Assembly (NCBI RefSeq): GCF_009730915.1
Contig: NC_052489.1
Coordinates: 124,001-188,000 of the forward strand
Direction: 5' to 3'
DNA: 64,000 nucleotides
DNA from: Dioscorea cayenensis subsp. rotundata
Lineage: Eukaryota; Streptophyta; Magnoliopsida; Dioscoreales; Dioscoreaceae
Positions 9,612-20,250 of this stretch are shown piece by piece; positions within the stretch are counted from its first letter, which is position 1, and each line of letters starts with the position of its first letter. The notes under the pieces were generated by a model. That model searched no databases. It was not told where the DNA came from and saw only the letters and a list, made by a program, of their open reading frames with translations. Position numbers and translations under genes: made by a program.

Positions 9612-12600
9612 TCAACTCCGAGTTCCAAGCCTCCACTTGATAGAGCCAAATGCTGCCTTGCCATCCATTCCTGCTCTCCGGACATGATCAATCTCCACCT
9701 TGGATACAGGGGCAATCTTAGCCCATTCCCTCCCACTGTCATCTTCAAGCAGGTCAATCAACAATGGACAGCCATTGATGCACAATTCTTGGAGCTCCGC
9801 AGGGAGGCCCTCTTCCGGAAGGCAGCTCACTAATGGACAGTTGCTGATGACCAAGCTCTCGAGGCCTGAAACATGCAGCAACGGAGGCAACCGCCAGAGC
9901 TTAACGCAGTTCCAGAAAACCAAGAACTTGAGCATGTTTGGCAGCTGGGCTTCCTCAGGAAAATGGCTGAGCTGAGAGCAATCGGTCAAGTTCAAGTGCG
10001 TTAGTGATGTGAGACACGATAAACATTTGAGCATTGGGTTGATCAGCTCTGTACTGCATGAGCTGATTCTCAGGTCTTCAAGTGATTCTGGAAGCAGATC
10101 TGTGGCCTCCGGAAGACCACACTTGAGCTTTGGGCAGTTGTAGATGTGAAGGTTTGTTAATGAGACAAGCGGTTTGAAGCCATCCATTGGCAGTGACACC
10201 AGCTCTTCACAGTTGGCAATTGTCAATTCCCTGAGAGAGTTCAGCTCCTGGCTCAGCAATCCATTACTCAGTGATTTCAAACTGGAGCATTCATGTACAT
10301 ATAAGGATGAGAGTGCAGTACTAGTAGTATTTGCTGATGTCTTCTTGAGTTGAGGAAGGCAGTTCACTCCCACTTCTGATATTGTCAACCTGTTTACCGT
10401 CGGAGGTACTGGTGGTAGCCTTCTCAGCTTGGGACATTCACTAACCTGGATTTCGGTGATGCAAGGCAACACTATTTGGCCTTCTGCCACCGACCATTCC
10501 TCCAAGTAAGTCATGTCTTGGAGCACTAGTACATTCAATGATGGAAATCCCATGATTTCACCTTGGCCTAAAATCTCTTGCCCAATGTGTGTGACTGCTT
10601 GCAATCCATCTATGTCCAGGCGTTTGAGGAAGGGGAGCTGCCCAAGAGGTGGGAGGAGCATGCACTTGTTGCAGTTTGACAGCTGGATGGTGTGTAGACT
10701 GGACAGTGACGAACTCCCCAGCCATCCCGGAAAGCGGAATCCTGAGTATCCCTTGATTATAAGCTCTCTCAATTCTACATGCGGATGGAGGCCTCTGAGG
10801 ACATCTTGCTGGATTGACTGGCCGTCCATGAGGCTTTCATTGCACCAAACAAGCTCCAGTGAGGAAAGGGAACTCTTGGCACTCAACATAGCCTCAACAG
10901 CCTCATCACCACTGGTCACATTCTCAAGACCAGAGATGCGAAGATGACCCCGAAGTTCCGCCATGTGCTTTAGCTCTGTTATCCTGAATCCATTGCTCCG
11001 GCGAACCAAGAATTCAGCGAGTTTTTGAAGGTGGGCGAGCTTCCCAATTCTGGCAATATCCAAGATCAGTGAGCTGTTTACTTCAAGATGTCTGAGGTTG
11101 ATTAGGTTAGTCACATCAACTGGTAGATGGCTCAGTTCGGTGCAATATTTCAGCTTGAGCGTCTGCAAACCGCACAGCCTGGTAAGGGATGATGGCAGTG
11201 CTTTAATACCAGTTCGAGATAGGCAGAGATATCGCAGTTGTTGCAGATTTTCAATTGAGGATGGCAGCTTATCGATGTCTCTGCGCTGCAGGTCCAACAC
11301 TCGCAGGAATTTCAGCTTTAAGAATAGATCATTTGGAATTGGCCTAGTCCTGGATTTGTATCCTTCCAGGACCAACAGAGTTCTTAGGCTTTTGAACCCA
11401 TAAAACTGTTCAAAGGAAGTGTCCATTGTGTTACTGCAGGAAAACGAGGAATGGCGGGCTTTCTTCGAGAAGGTAGTGTTTTGCCAACCATCTTCCAATC
11501 TAACACATTCCATTGCAGCGACTGATCGCGCCAGCTCATGGATTGCATCATGCATGAAATAACTGCCATTTTGGGCTTCAAAAAAGGATCTGCTTACTAA
11601 ATCATCTAAATAACCATTTCCTATGTCTTCCATGCTTTTCCTTCCTTGAGGCTGAATGAAACCAAGGGCCATCCACATCTGCACCAAATTATCCTTTTCA
11701 AACACGTAATCTTTGTGAAACACTGCACAAAATGCAAAGCACTGTTTCAGATTTGGGGATAAATGCTTGTAGCTCAGTCTAAGAGCTGGCAATATGTTGT
11801 TGTTCTGGTCTGGCTGCAGCTCCCAAATTTCACTTCTCAAGATGTTTTTCCAATCATTTTCATCTAATTTGGAATACAAGAGACTCCCCAGGGCCTTTGC
11901 TGCAAGGGGAAATCCTTTGAGATTTTTGACAATCTCCTTTCCAATCTCCTCCAGTTTCGGATGCCCGCTTGAGTTACCATCAACAAAAGCACAATTCCTG
12001 AACACAGACCAACAATCATGGTCTGACAATGGTTTCAAATGGTAGGCCGGCAAGCCACCCATAATCCTCCCAACATTTTCATTCTGGGTTGTCACCATGA
12101 TCTTGCTCCCTATGTCTCCAGCGGTCAATGCGGCATAGTACCTCTGCCATCTCTGATGGTCCTCATTCCAAACATCATCCAAAACGAGCAAAAACCGCTT
12201 CCCCTTCAACCTCTTGAAAAGATCTTCTTGCAGCATGTTCATGTTTGTGGTAGTGGTGGTGGTGGTGGTGGTGCTGTGGTTGCTGTTGTTGTGGTTGTAG
12301 TCAACTAGAGTCCCCTCCAGTGTTTCTCTGGTCAGCTTCCTCTCATCAAAGTTCTCAGAGACACACACCCACATTCTCAGCTGGAAGTGTTCCTTGACTC
12401 TGCTGTCATTGTAGACAAGCTGTGTGAGTGTGGTCTTGCCTAGCCCACCCATGCCAACAACAGGGAGGATTACAACTTTACGACGATTGTTGAATCCCAA
12501 TCCTTCACTAGAGGTTAGCAGCAATTTGACTACATTTTCTTTATCTTGTTCTCTTCCGAAAACATGAGAACCATCAACCAGCGAGCTTGTCTGAGGCCTC

Positions 12601-13058
12601 TCTTCAATTTCATTTTCAATTTCAATTTCAATTCTTCTGCCCAACACTTGAAGACCGAGAACATCTCGTTCTCTAAAGATATTTTCTAACCTCTTATTGA
12701 TGCCTTTGATCTTGCGTGCTATTTTAGAAGTAAGCAAAGCTTCGTTGACGCAAAAATTGCAAGTGAGAAGATGTCTTGTTACCTTTGGACGTGGAGTTGC
12801 CGCTGTGTACTCGTCTAGCAGGTCATCGATGTCATAGGCCACATCTTTGAGCTTCATAAGCCAACGCCGCACCTGCTTCTCCTTCACCTGCTTATTCTCT
12901 GCATCCTCAAGCAAGTCTTGTATTGATGACAATGTGTTGCGGAGGCTTCGCAGTTCTTTCTTTGTGTTCCGGAGAGATTTGTATTCATCCAAAGCAGCAA
13001 CAGCCAACTTCTCAAATAGAACCTGCATGAAAGCAGATAGAACTGCTTCTCCTGCCAT
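9612..13058 (-). CDS. CNL-2, coiled-coil NBS-LRR immune receptor
   Basis: 1148 residues in a single exon, starting MAGEAVLSAFMQVLFEK. In this family an Rx-type coiled coil, an ATP-binding NB-ARC switch and LRRs detect pathogen effectors and trigger immunity, usually at membranes or in the cytoplasm. Visible motifs are the P-loop GMGGLGKTT (residues about 202-210), kinase-2 LLVLDDVWNE, GFPLAAKALGSLL (GLPL motif with F), CFAFCAVFHKDY and YFMHDAIHELA (MHD at 502-504), then about 20 LRRs to the C-terminus. Odd point: a Thr/Asn/His-rich run (NSNHSTTTTTTTTTNMN) from a trinucleotide repeat at 12247-12300 sits before kinase-2. The gene is head-to-head with CNL-3 and tail-to-tail with CNL-1. The start is supported by alignment with MAGAAVVSAFLQ in CNL-3 and CNL-4. 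Confidence 0.96.
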   Translation of the reverse strand: MAGEAVLSAFMQVLFEKLAVAALDEYKSLRNTKKELRSLRNTLSSIQDLLEDAENKQVKEKQVRRWLMKLKDVAYDIDDLLDEYTAATPRPKVTRHLLTCNFCVNEALLTSKIARKIKGINKRLENIFRERDVLGLQVLGRRIEIEIENEIEERPQTSSLVDGSHVFGREQDKENVVKLLLTSSEGLGFNNRRKVVILPVVGMGGLGKTTLTQLVYNDSRVKEHFQLRMWVCVSENFDERKLTRETLEGTLVDYNHNNSNHSTTTTTTTTTNMNMLQEDLFKRLKGKRFLLVLDDVWNEDHQRWQRYYAALTAGDIGSKIMVTTQNENVGRIMGGLPAYHLKPLSDHDCWSVFRNCAFVDGNSSGHPKLEEIGKEIVKNLKGFPLAAKALGSLLYSKLDENDWKNILRSEIWELQPDQNNNILPALRLSYKHLSPNLKQCFAFCAVFHKDYVFEKDNLVQMWMALGFIQPQGRKSMEDIGNGYLDDLVSRSFFEAQNGSYFMHDAIHELARSVAAMECVRLEDGWQNTTFSKKARHSSFSCSNTMDTSFEQFYGFKSLRTLLVLEGYKSRTRPIPNDLFLKLKFLRVLDLQRRDIDKLPSSIENLQQLRYLCLSRTGIKALPSSLTRLCGLQTLKLKYCTELSHLPVDVTNLINLRHLEVNSSLILDIARIGKLAHLQKLAEFLVRRSNGFRITELKHMAELRGHLRISGLENVTSGDEAVEAMLSAKSSLSSLELVWCNESLMDGQSIQQDVLRGLHPHVELRELIIKGYSGFRFPGWLGSSSLSSLHTIQLSNCNKCMLLPPLGQLPFLKRLDIDGLQAVTHIGQEILGQGEIMGFPSLNVLVLQDMTYLEEWSVAEGQIVLPCITEIQVSECPKLRRLPPVPPTVNRLTISEVGVNCLPQLKKTSANTTSTALSSLYVHECSSLKSLSNGLLSQELNSLRELTIANCEELVSLPMDGFKPLVSLTNLHIYNCPKLKCGLPEATDLLPESLEDLRISSCSTELINPMLKCLSCLTSLTHLNLTDCSQLSHFPEEAQLPNMLKFLVFWNCVKLWRLPPLLHVSGLESLVISNCPLVSCLPEEGLPAELQELCINGCPLLIDLLEDDSGREWAKIAPVSKVEIDHVRRAGMDGKAAFGSIKWRLGTRS

Positions 13059-13742
13059 TGTGCTCTTCGTGTTGACAGAGTTGACTTGGCCGGAGGAGGT
13101 TAGAGATGGGTGATGGTAATTCTTTTAAGTCTGGATATTGATAAGCTTGAGTTGTTGTTGACTGACCCTTAATCGAGCACTTGACTTCCATTGCCATGTA
13201 ATTTCGAGAGTTTTGTTTCCATTACCATATGATTTCGACGTAACTAGTTTATAATGTTTTGTTATTTAAATATTAGAGTATGACCTTTGTTCTGTTAGAA
13301 AAGGACGAAAAGGGCCCTGCTGCTGACACGCTGAGGCTGAGCTGCCGCGGAGCACATGTGCTCTTAGTCTTATAGGCTAATAAGTAAAAAAACCCTGCAT
13401 CATAATGTAATTTTGCTAATGTTTAATGCAAGGAAGTCTTTGTTTCATACTCCACCAACCATAATAGATCCACCTTTGTGACTTGTCACTCAAAAAAATT
13501 TGGCCACCTGTAAACTGGTGTGTATGTGTGTATATATATATGCATACATATACATATACATATGTATAAAAATAACCTGAGACATGTAGACACCATAGGC
13601 AACCAAAGTTGACTAAGAAACTATCCAGGCAGGACTCGATCAACAAGTCAAGCTTATCAAATTTCACACAGAAATAGGCACCATCTCTCTTTCTCTCTCC
13701 CTGTGTGTGTGTGTCTGCCCCGATCGAACAGCACAAATCACA
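13059..13742. promoter_or_regulatory. Divergent promoter shared by CNL-2 and CNL-3
   Basis: 684 bp between two start codons pointing away from each other. It contains TTGACT W-box cores (WRKY-binding type) at 13081-13086, 13158-13163 and 13609-13614, the last 134 bp before the CNL-3 ATG. Also visible are a TG/TA-rich microsatellite (about 13519-13565) and a pyrimidine-rich leader (about 13683-13710). The region is clearly homologous to 25696-26272, including the GAGCACATGTGCTC-like block and the AAAGTTGACTAAG block. That a WRKY factor acts here is inference from the motif. Confidence 0.75.
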
Positions 13743-16431
13743 ATGGCAGGAGCAGCAGTTGTATCTGCTTTCCTGCAGATTCTGTTTGAGAAATTGGCTG
13801 TTGCTGCCTTGGACGAATACCAATCCCTCCGGAATGCTAAGAAAGAGTTTCAGTACCTGTCCAATACGCTGTCATCCATACAAGACCTGCTTGAAGATGC
13901 AGAGGAAAAACAGTTGAAGGATAAACCAGTCAGAGGTTGGCTCGTGAAGCTCAAGGATGTCGCCGTTGACATTGATGACTTGCTGGACAAAAACAAAACT
14001 GCAGTTCAACGTTCAAAATTGAAGAACCAAAAGGCAAGCAGGTATCTCTCTTGCTATTTCTTCAACAAAGTTTTTCTTGATTATAAATTGGCACACAAAA
14101 TCAAAGGCATCAATGAGAGATTAGACAAGATATCTAGAGAACGAAATGTTCTTGGCCTGCAAGTGCTGAACAACCACGCGAGCAGGCTTGAAATCGAAGA
14201 GAAACCTCAGACCAGCTCACTGGTTGATGATTCTCGTGTTTTTGGTAGAGAACAAGATAAAGAGAATATAGTGAAATTGTTGTTAGCCACGGGTGACGGA
14301 TTCAACAATCATTTTAATGTTCCAATCCTCCCTGTTGTTGGTATGGGGGGGCTTGGGAAGACCACTCTTACCCAGCTTGTCTACAATGATAATAGAGTCA
14401 AGGAACACTTCCAGCTAAGGATGTGGTTGTGTGTCTCTGAGAATTTTGATGAAAGGAAGCTGACCAGAGAGACATTAGAGTGCACTCTGAGCGACTACTC
14501 TAACACCAACACAAACACCACAAACCTGAACTTGTTACAAGAGGATCTGTTTCAAAAGCTGAAAGGGAAGAAGTTTCTACTTGTTTTGGATGATGTTTGG
14601 AATGAGAACCGGGAGAAATGGAGCAGGTACTATGCCGCTTTAGCTGCAGGAGAAAGAGGAAGCAAAATTCTGATGACAACTCGAAATGAAAACGTCGGAC
14701 TGATCATGGGTGCTTTGAAGCCGTACTACTTGAATCAATTATCAGACGAGGATTGCTGGTTATTGTTCAGAAGTTGTGCATTTGTGAATGGCAGCTCAAG
14801 TGGGCATCCGAAGTTGGAGATAATTGGCAAGATGATTGTCAAGAAGCTCAAGGGATTGCCCTTAGCAGCAAAGACACTGGGGAGCCTCTTATATTCCAAA
14901 CTCGATGAAGATGAATGGGAAAACATCTTGAGAAGTGAAATTTGGGAGCTGCCAACTGACCAGAACAACATAATGCCAGCTCTTAGATTGAGTTACAAAC
15001 ATTTGCCACCGAATCTCAAGCAGTGTTTCGCATTTTGTTCTGTCTTTCATAAAGATTATGTGTTTGGAAGAGATGATCTGGTGCACATGTGGATGGCTCT
15101 CGGTTTCATTCAGCATCAAGGAAGGAAAAGGATGGAGGACGTTGGTTACAGTTATTTTGACGAGCTAGTAAGCAGGTCCTTCTTTCAAGCTCAAAAAGGC
15201 AATTATGTAATGCATGATGCCATCCATGATCTAGCACAATCTATCTCCATTGGTGAATGTGTTAGATTGGAGGATAAGTTGCAGAATGATATGACTGATA
15301 AAGCTCTTCATTCATCATTCTCATGCAGTCACACAATGCATACTTCATTTGTGCCATTCTACAGGTTCAATCGACTAAGAACACTACTGCTCTTGCAAGG
15401 TTACAAATCTAGTACTGGCCTGATCCCAGATGATCTATTCATGAGACTAAAATTTCTGCGAGTTCTGGACCTAAACCGCCGAGATATTGATGAGTTGCCA
15501 AACTCGATTGGCAATTTAGATCAGCTAAGGTATCTAGGTCTCTCTGGCACTGGAATCAGAGCGTTGCCTTCTTCTATCAGCAAGTTATACAATTTACAAA
15601 CACTGAGACTGAAACATTGCAATGAACTGAGCCGTCTGCCAAGAGGAATCACTGGTCTGGTCAATTTAAGGCATCTGGAAGCAAACAGACTACTCATATC
15701 AGAGATAGCAGGAATAGGGAAACTAACCTGCTTGCAGAAGCTTGGGGAATTCAACGTTCGCCAGAGGATGGGATTCCACATAACTGAGCTGAAGGACATG
15801 ACAGAGCTTCGGGGACATCTTTGCATCTCTGATCTTGAGAATGTGATCAGTGGAGAAGAGGCGAGAGAAGCTATGCTGAACGCCAAAGCATCACTCACTT
15901 CACTAGAGCTTATATGGTCTGAGGAAATACATGTTGCTAGTTTAGAAGAATGTATCCAAGTAGAGGTGCTCAGATATCTGCAACCACAGAATGAGATCAG
16001 AGAGCTCTCAATCAAGGGCTATTCAGGATTCCTCTTTCCAGATTGGCTAGGCAGCTCATCACTCTCCAGTCTACACACCATTCACTTATCCAACTGCAAG
16101 AATAGCAAGTTCCTCCCACCTCTGGGGCAGCTCCCATTCCTCAGATATCTAGACATTGGTGGAATGGATAGTGTCACACACATTGGGCAAGAGTTCTTGG
16201 GTTTTGAAGGATTTCCATCATTGATCGAACTAGTGCTTGAAGACATGCCTTGTTTGGAGGAATGGGTGATTGCACAAGGTGAAGGCGTGTTCCCTTGCAT
16301 CACGGAAATTCAGATAAGAGAATGTCCGGAGTTGAGAGAGCTGCCACAACTTCCTCCAACACTGATGAAGCTAACTGTATTGGAAGCAGGAGTGAGCTGC
16401 CTTCCGCAACTCAAGACAGCAATCTCATCAT

Positions 16432-16462
<31 letters not shown>

Positions 16463-17138
16463 AGCAGCACTCTCATATATGTACATACATGATTGTCCGA
16501 ATCTGACATCGCTGAGAAATGGATTGCTGAGCCAGGAGCTGAAGTCTCTAAGGGAATTGACTATTGCCAACTGTGAAGAGCTTGTATCACTGCCAATGGA
16601 TTTGTTCAAACCACTTGTTTCATTAAAAAACCTCCACATATACAATTGTCCAAAGGTCAGCTGCAGTTTTCAGGAGGCCACAGGCCTGCTCCCAGCATCA
16701 CTAGAAGACCTCAGGATCAGCTCATGTAGTGTGGAGCTCATCAACCCAATGCTCAAATGTTTAGGGAGCCTGACAACATTAAGACATTTGAAGATTTGTG
16801 ACTACTCTGAGCTCAACTATTTTCCAAAGGAGACCAGGCTGCCAGACATGCTCAAGCTTTTGACGTTGTGCAACTGTGCTAATCTCTTGTGCTTGCCTCC
16901 ACTGCTACATGTCTCAGGCCTCGAGACTTTGGTTATTAGTGACTGTCCATTGGCGATGTTACCTGTAGATGGACTGCCTGCAGAGCTGCAGGAGCTGCAC
17001 ATTGACGGCTGCCCAGTCTTAAAGAACCTGTTGGAACAGGATGATGGAAGAGAATGGGCTAAGATCGTTCATGTACCCAAGGTAGTGATTGATAGTGAAA
17101 GGAGGACGATAACTGGGAACACTTCCAAACATATCTGA
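13743..17138 (+). CDS. CNL-3, coiled-coil NBS-LRR immune receptor
   Basis: 1131 residues, one exon, starting MAGAAVVSAFLQILFEK. The upstream in-frame GTG at 13707 is not used as the start because all paralogues begin at MAG. The order is an Rx-type coiled coil (residues about 1-150), P-loop GMGGLGKTT (200-208), kinase-2 LLVLDDVWNE (about 279-288), GLPLAAKTLGSLL, CFAFCSVFHKDYVF, YVMHDAIHDLA (MHD 490-492), then LRRs to about residue 1100. An in-frame trinucleotide repeat at 16424-16469 encodes a Ser run then an Ala run between two LRRs; CNL-4 has a much shorter version. CNL-4 is its closest relative in the window. A Ty1-copia element sits 21 bp after the stop codon, so the 3' UTR and polyadenylation are probably supplied by the element. 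Confidence 0.96.
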
Positions 17139-17159
17139 CATCCCAGCAACTGGCAGAGC

Positions 17160-17576
17160 TGTTGGTGATGAAGAGTTTCAGATTGAGGGTTCTTTACTCT
17201 GCTATGGAATCAGAAGGATTGAAGAAATTGTCAGGCTGAGGTTACTCTGAAGCTACTCTGATTTTCGGAGAGGATTTTGAAGACTTGAAGCTGAAACGGT
17301 TAACTTGGTTGATGCTGAGTCAGCCTCCAGATCAGCAGAGTTTTTTCTGTTTCATTGGTCGACGTCATCATAAGTTTGTTATAACTGTAGCCACGTTAGC
17401 TAAATTACTTATGCTTGTACTTATAAATATCATTGTATTCACTTCAGAGTTCAGACAGCGATTAAACAATGAGAATTTTGAATCCATTCTCCTTCCTTTC
17501 ACTCTGATTTTTCATTTGATTTGCTCTTCCTTCATCTAAACAATGGATTCTGCATTGTTTTTCTCAAAAATCATCA
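17160..17576 (+). repeat. 5' LTR of the copia element
   Basis: 417 bp. Its right half (from about 17360) matches 19652-19846: both contain ATAAGTTTGTTATAACT, AAATATCATTGTATTCAC and TGAGAATTTTGAAT. Confidence 0.88.
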
Positions 17577-17705
17577 TGTTATCAGAGCTACAGGGGTGAA
17601 TTTTTTGGTTTTTGTACTGAATTTTCTTCAATAGTTGTTCTTTTTCTGCTGCTGGTTTCTTGGTTTCCTGGTTTCTTGGTGTTCTTGTTGTTCAATCTCG
17701 CTTCA

Positions 17706-19651
17706 ATGGCTGATGTGAATGATCCTTCTAGCCCTTTGTTCTTAAATCCTTCTGATTATCCTGGAAACATTCTTGTTTCTCAAAGCTTTGATGGGACTGG
17801 TTTTGGTCCATGGAAAAGAGCAAGGACTATAGCTTTATCTTCAAAGAATAAACTAGTGTTTGTAGATGGATCTTGCCTGAAGCCTGATGATAGTTCACCA
17901 TATTTACAGCAATGGATTCGGTGTAATAATATGGTGATTTCCTGGATTTTGAATTATTTAACAAAAGAGAAATCAGAGAGTGTTCTCTTTCAAGTTTGTC
18001 TTATCAGATTTGGATAGAACTTGAAGACAGATATGGACAATCTAATGGGGCTCAACTCAATGAAATCCAAAAGGAATTATCTCAGACTTCCCAGGCTGCA
18101 AGCAGTATTGCAGCAAACTATACAAAGATCAAAAGATTATGGGATAGAGTACAATTTTTATGGGTCTTTCCTCCTTGTTCTTTTGGTTCAGTTGCTATTT
18201 TACTGAAATTTGAAGAAGAACAGAAGTTAATATAATTCTTGATGGCTTTAAATGAGCAATATACCACTGTAAGAGGCAATATATTGATGATGAAACCATT
18301 ACCATCTGTCACACAGGCTTATTCTTTTTTTAATTCAAGAGGATCAACAAAGAGAGATATATTCAAATTCTAGGAAGAAAAAGTTGATATGTGATTATTG
18401 TAAGAAACCAGGACATGCAAAGGAAAGATGTGTTACAAGTTACATGGGCATCCAATGTGGTGTTGAAGGTCCCAAGGAAAGGAAGTTTGCATCTCAGGTT
18501 CATGCTGAGGTCTCTAAAGACACTGCAGGAGTACTCACATACCTGAACTCACAGAGGCTCAGTATGCTAAATTGCTGCAATTCTTGAATCAAACAACATG
18601 AGGGGAGTCATCATCACAGCTCACTGGTTCTTTTTTTTTTTTTTTGATAAAGAACTTCTCAACTGAGAAGCTGATTTATTAAGAAATAAAGGACAGAGCT
18701 GAACAAAAAAACTACAAAAAACACCAATATAAACAACTAGAAACAAACAGAATTAAAAAAACAAAACCAAAATCAAAGAAGGATTTCATAATCCAATAGG
18801 GAAGATCTTTTCCAAACAAGAAGAGGTTAAGAGATTGATGCACGAGACCATAAGAAGCAAACAAAGTTGCTGGAGCCATCCAGGAGTGAGGAATTTCATG
18901 AATGTGAGCATTGCCAGTCATAGCCAGAAGAAACCTGATATTGGAAATTTGAGAGTGTAGACGCCAAGCTATAACATGATCAGGTCTCTTCAACATGGCT
19001 AAATCAGTATGATAGGCGCTAAAAATATGCTTGACAGGAAGTTGAAAGTCCAGCGCAAATTGGAGAGCAACATCCAAAGCGAGCAAGGCTTCTGAAGAGT
19101 TATCATCTGCAGGCTGAGAGAGGCAACCTGCAAATGAAACAAGGAGATTAGCACTGGATAAGAAAAAACCAATTGCTCTTACCCGTCTGCTCTCATTGAG
19201 AATCGCATGGGTGAATAGAAAATGATCATCAGCTCCAGAGAAGTTGTATAGAATGAGTTTTTTGCCAAGGAGGCATCTGTTGCTGTTAGAATGTTCTCTA
19301 GCATGAGCAATAGATCGGTTAACAATGGCAGAGAAATTTGGAGGGGAATTGTTGAAAATAGCATCACAGCGGCTCTTCCAAATAAACCAAGCACCCGCCA
19401 CAATAACAGCAAGAGTAAACTGTGAATAACTGGTTCTGAAAATTTTGCTTGTATAATTACTAATACTTGTGAGCATTTGCCCTCTTCACATAACCTTTGG
19501 ACCCTAGACACGGGTGCTAGTGACCATATATGCCATGATCCTAGCATTTTCATGAACCTATCAATCACCAATAACAAAAACCTTCAAAATTAATAACCTT
19601 ACCAACTGGATACAAGGTCACAGTCACTCATTGTGGAAATGTTCAAGTAGC
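17706..19651 (+). pseudogene. Copia gag-protease remnant
   Basis: Begins MADVNDPSSPLFLNPSDYPG, the N-terminus of a copia gag. Frameshifts near 18010 and 18230 break it. A zinc knuckle (CDYCKKPGHAKERC, about 18387-18430) follows. After the nested LINE the frame resumes and shows the aspartic-protease motif LDTGASDHICHD (about 19503-19538), and stops at VTHCGNVQVA. The protein cannot be functional. Confidence 0.85.
18632..19428 (-). mobile_element. 5'-truncated LINE nested in the copia element
   Basis: Antisense LINE 3' end. The poly(A) appears as a T run at 18631-18645. An open stretch (18712-19428 on the minus strand) encodes the C-terminal RNase H-like tail (GAWFIWKSRCDAIFNN, RAIGFFLSSANL, LNLFLFGKDLPYWIMKSF). 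It is clearly the same lineage as the full-length LINE at 1275-7354. It is flanked by ACTGGTTCT (18623-18631 and 19429-19437), and removing it rejoins the copia protein. Its 3' terminus can fold into a perfect hairpin (CTTCTCA...TGAGAAG, about 18655-18670). Confidence 0.9.
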
Positions 19652-19846
19652 ATCCACGTCAGCATAAGTTTGTTATAACTATGGCCATGTCAGCTACATT
19701 GCCTATGCTTGTACTAATAAATATCATTGTATTCACCACTTCAGACAGCGATTGATGAATGAGAATTTTGAATTCATTCTCCGTCTTTTCACGCTGATTT
19801 TTCATTTAAACAATGGATTCTTCATCGTTTTTCTCAAAGATCAACA
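19652..19846 (+). repeat. Truncated 3' LTR of the copia element
   Basis: About 195 bp matching the right half of the 5' LTR. The left half was lost with the internal deletion. Confidence 0.85.
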
Positions 19847-19851
19847 AGAGC

Positions 19852-20239
19852 GGGTATGGATGGATGATCAAACGAGTCATCATTTTTTGCCCGGGTTTTC
19901 TTCCAGTTACTAGTACCTTTTATGTTATCTTTCCAGTACTCCTCTCTTTTTTTACTGCATTCCATTTACCTTTTATTTGTAGCAGCTGTATTTTTAATAT
20001 GTTTTGTGTGATTTATTTAAGCTTGAGCTGATGAGACCCTTCTCCCCTTGAACATGAGCTGATGATTTCACGAGCTTGGTTGACAACAGCATTTATACCA
20101 TCGTCATAACAATGAATGATAAGGTCATTAACTCTAATGTTGAAGATCAAGAGTTCATTTTTTTTTTAAAACAAAACTACAGATTTAAAATATTTGTATC
20201 GAATGGCTTGCTACTTTGTCATTAAAAAAAAATTCATGT
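19852..20239. other. Former 3' flank of CNL-3
   Basis: No gene seen. It carries short blocks also found after CNL-4 (AAGCTTGAGCTGATGA and GGTTGACAACA, compare 29680-29765), so it is the original downstream DNA of CNL-3, displaced by the copia insertion. Confidence 0.65.
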
Positions 20240-20250
20240 AATAGTTTATC

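Larger units (their letters stand above)
17160..19846 (+). mobile_element. Ty1-copia retrotransposon, internally deleted, with a nested LINE
   Basis: Starts TGTTGG and ends AACA. It is flanked by the 5-bp duplication AGAGC (17155-17159 and 19847-19851). The 5' LTR is 17160-17576, and the primer-binding site TGTTATCAGAGC (17577-17588) is one base off the usual copia TGGTATCAGAGC. Gag and the protease start are present in broken form. Integrase, reverse transcriptase and RNase H are missing: the coding part jumps near 19652 directly into the second half of the 3' LTR. A LINE is inserted at 18632-19428. The element lies just after CNL-3. Confidence 0.9.

Noticed and set aside
13707-13742. Upstream in-frame start for CNL-3
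   Set aside because: It is a GTG, and all paralogues begin at MAG; it lies in the leader.
18712-19476. Stand-alone 254-residue gene
   Set aside because: LINE ORF2 tail inserted into copia sequence; its first codons are copia DNA in the antisense direction.
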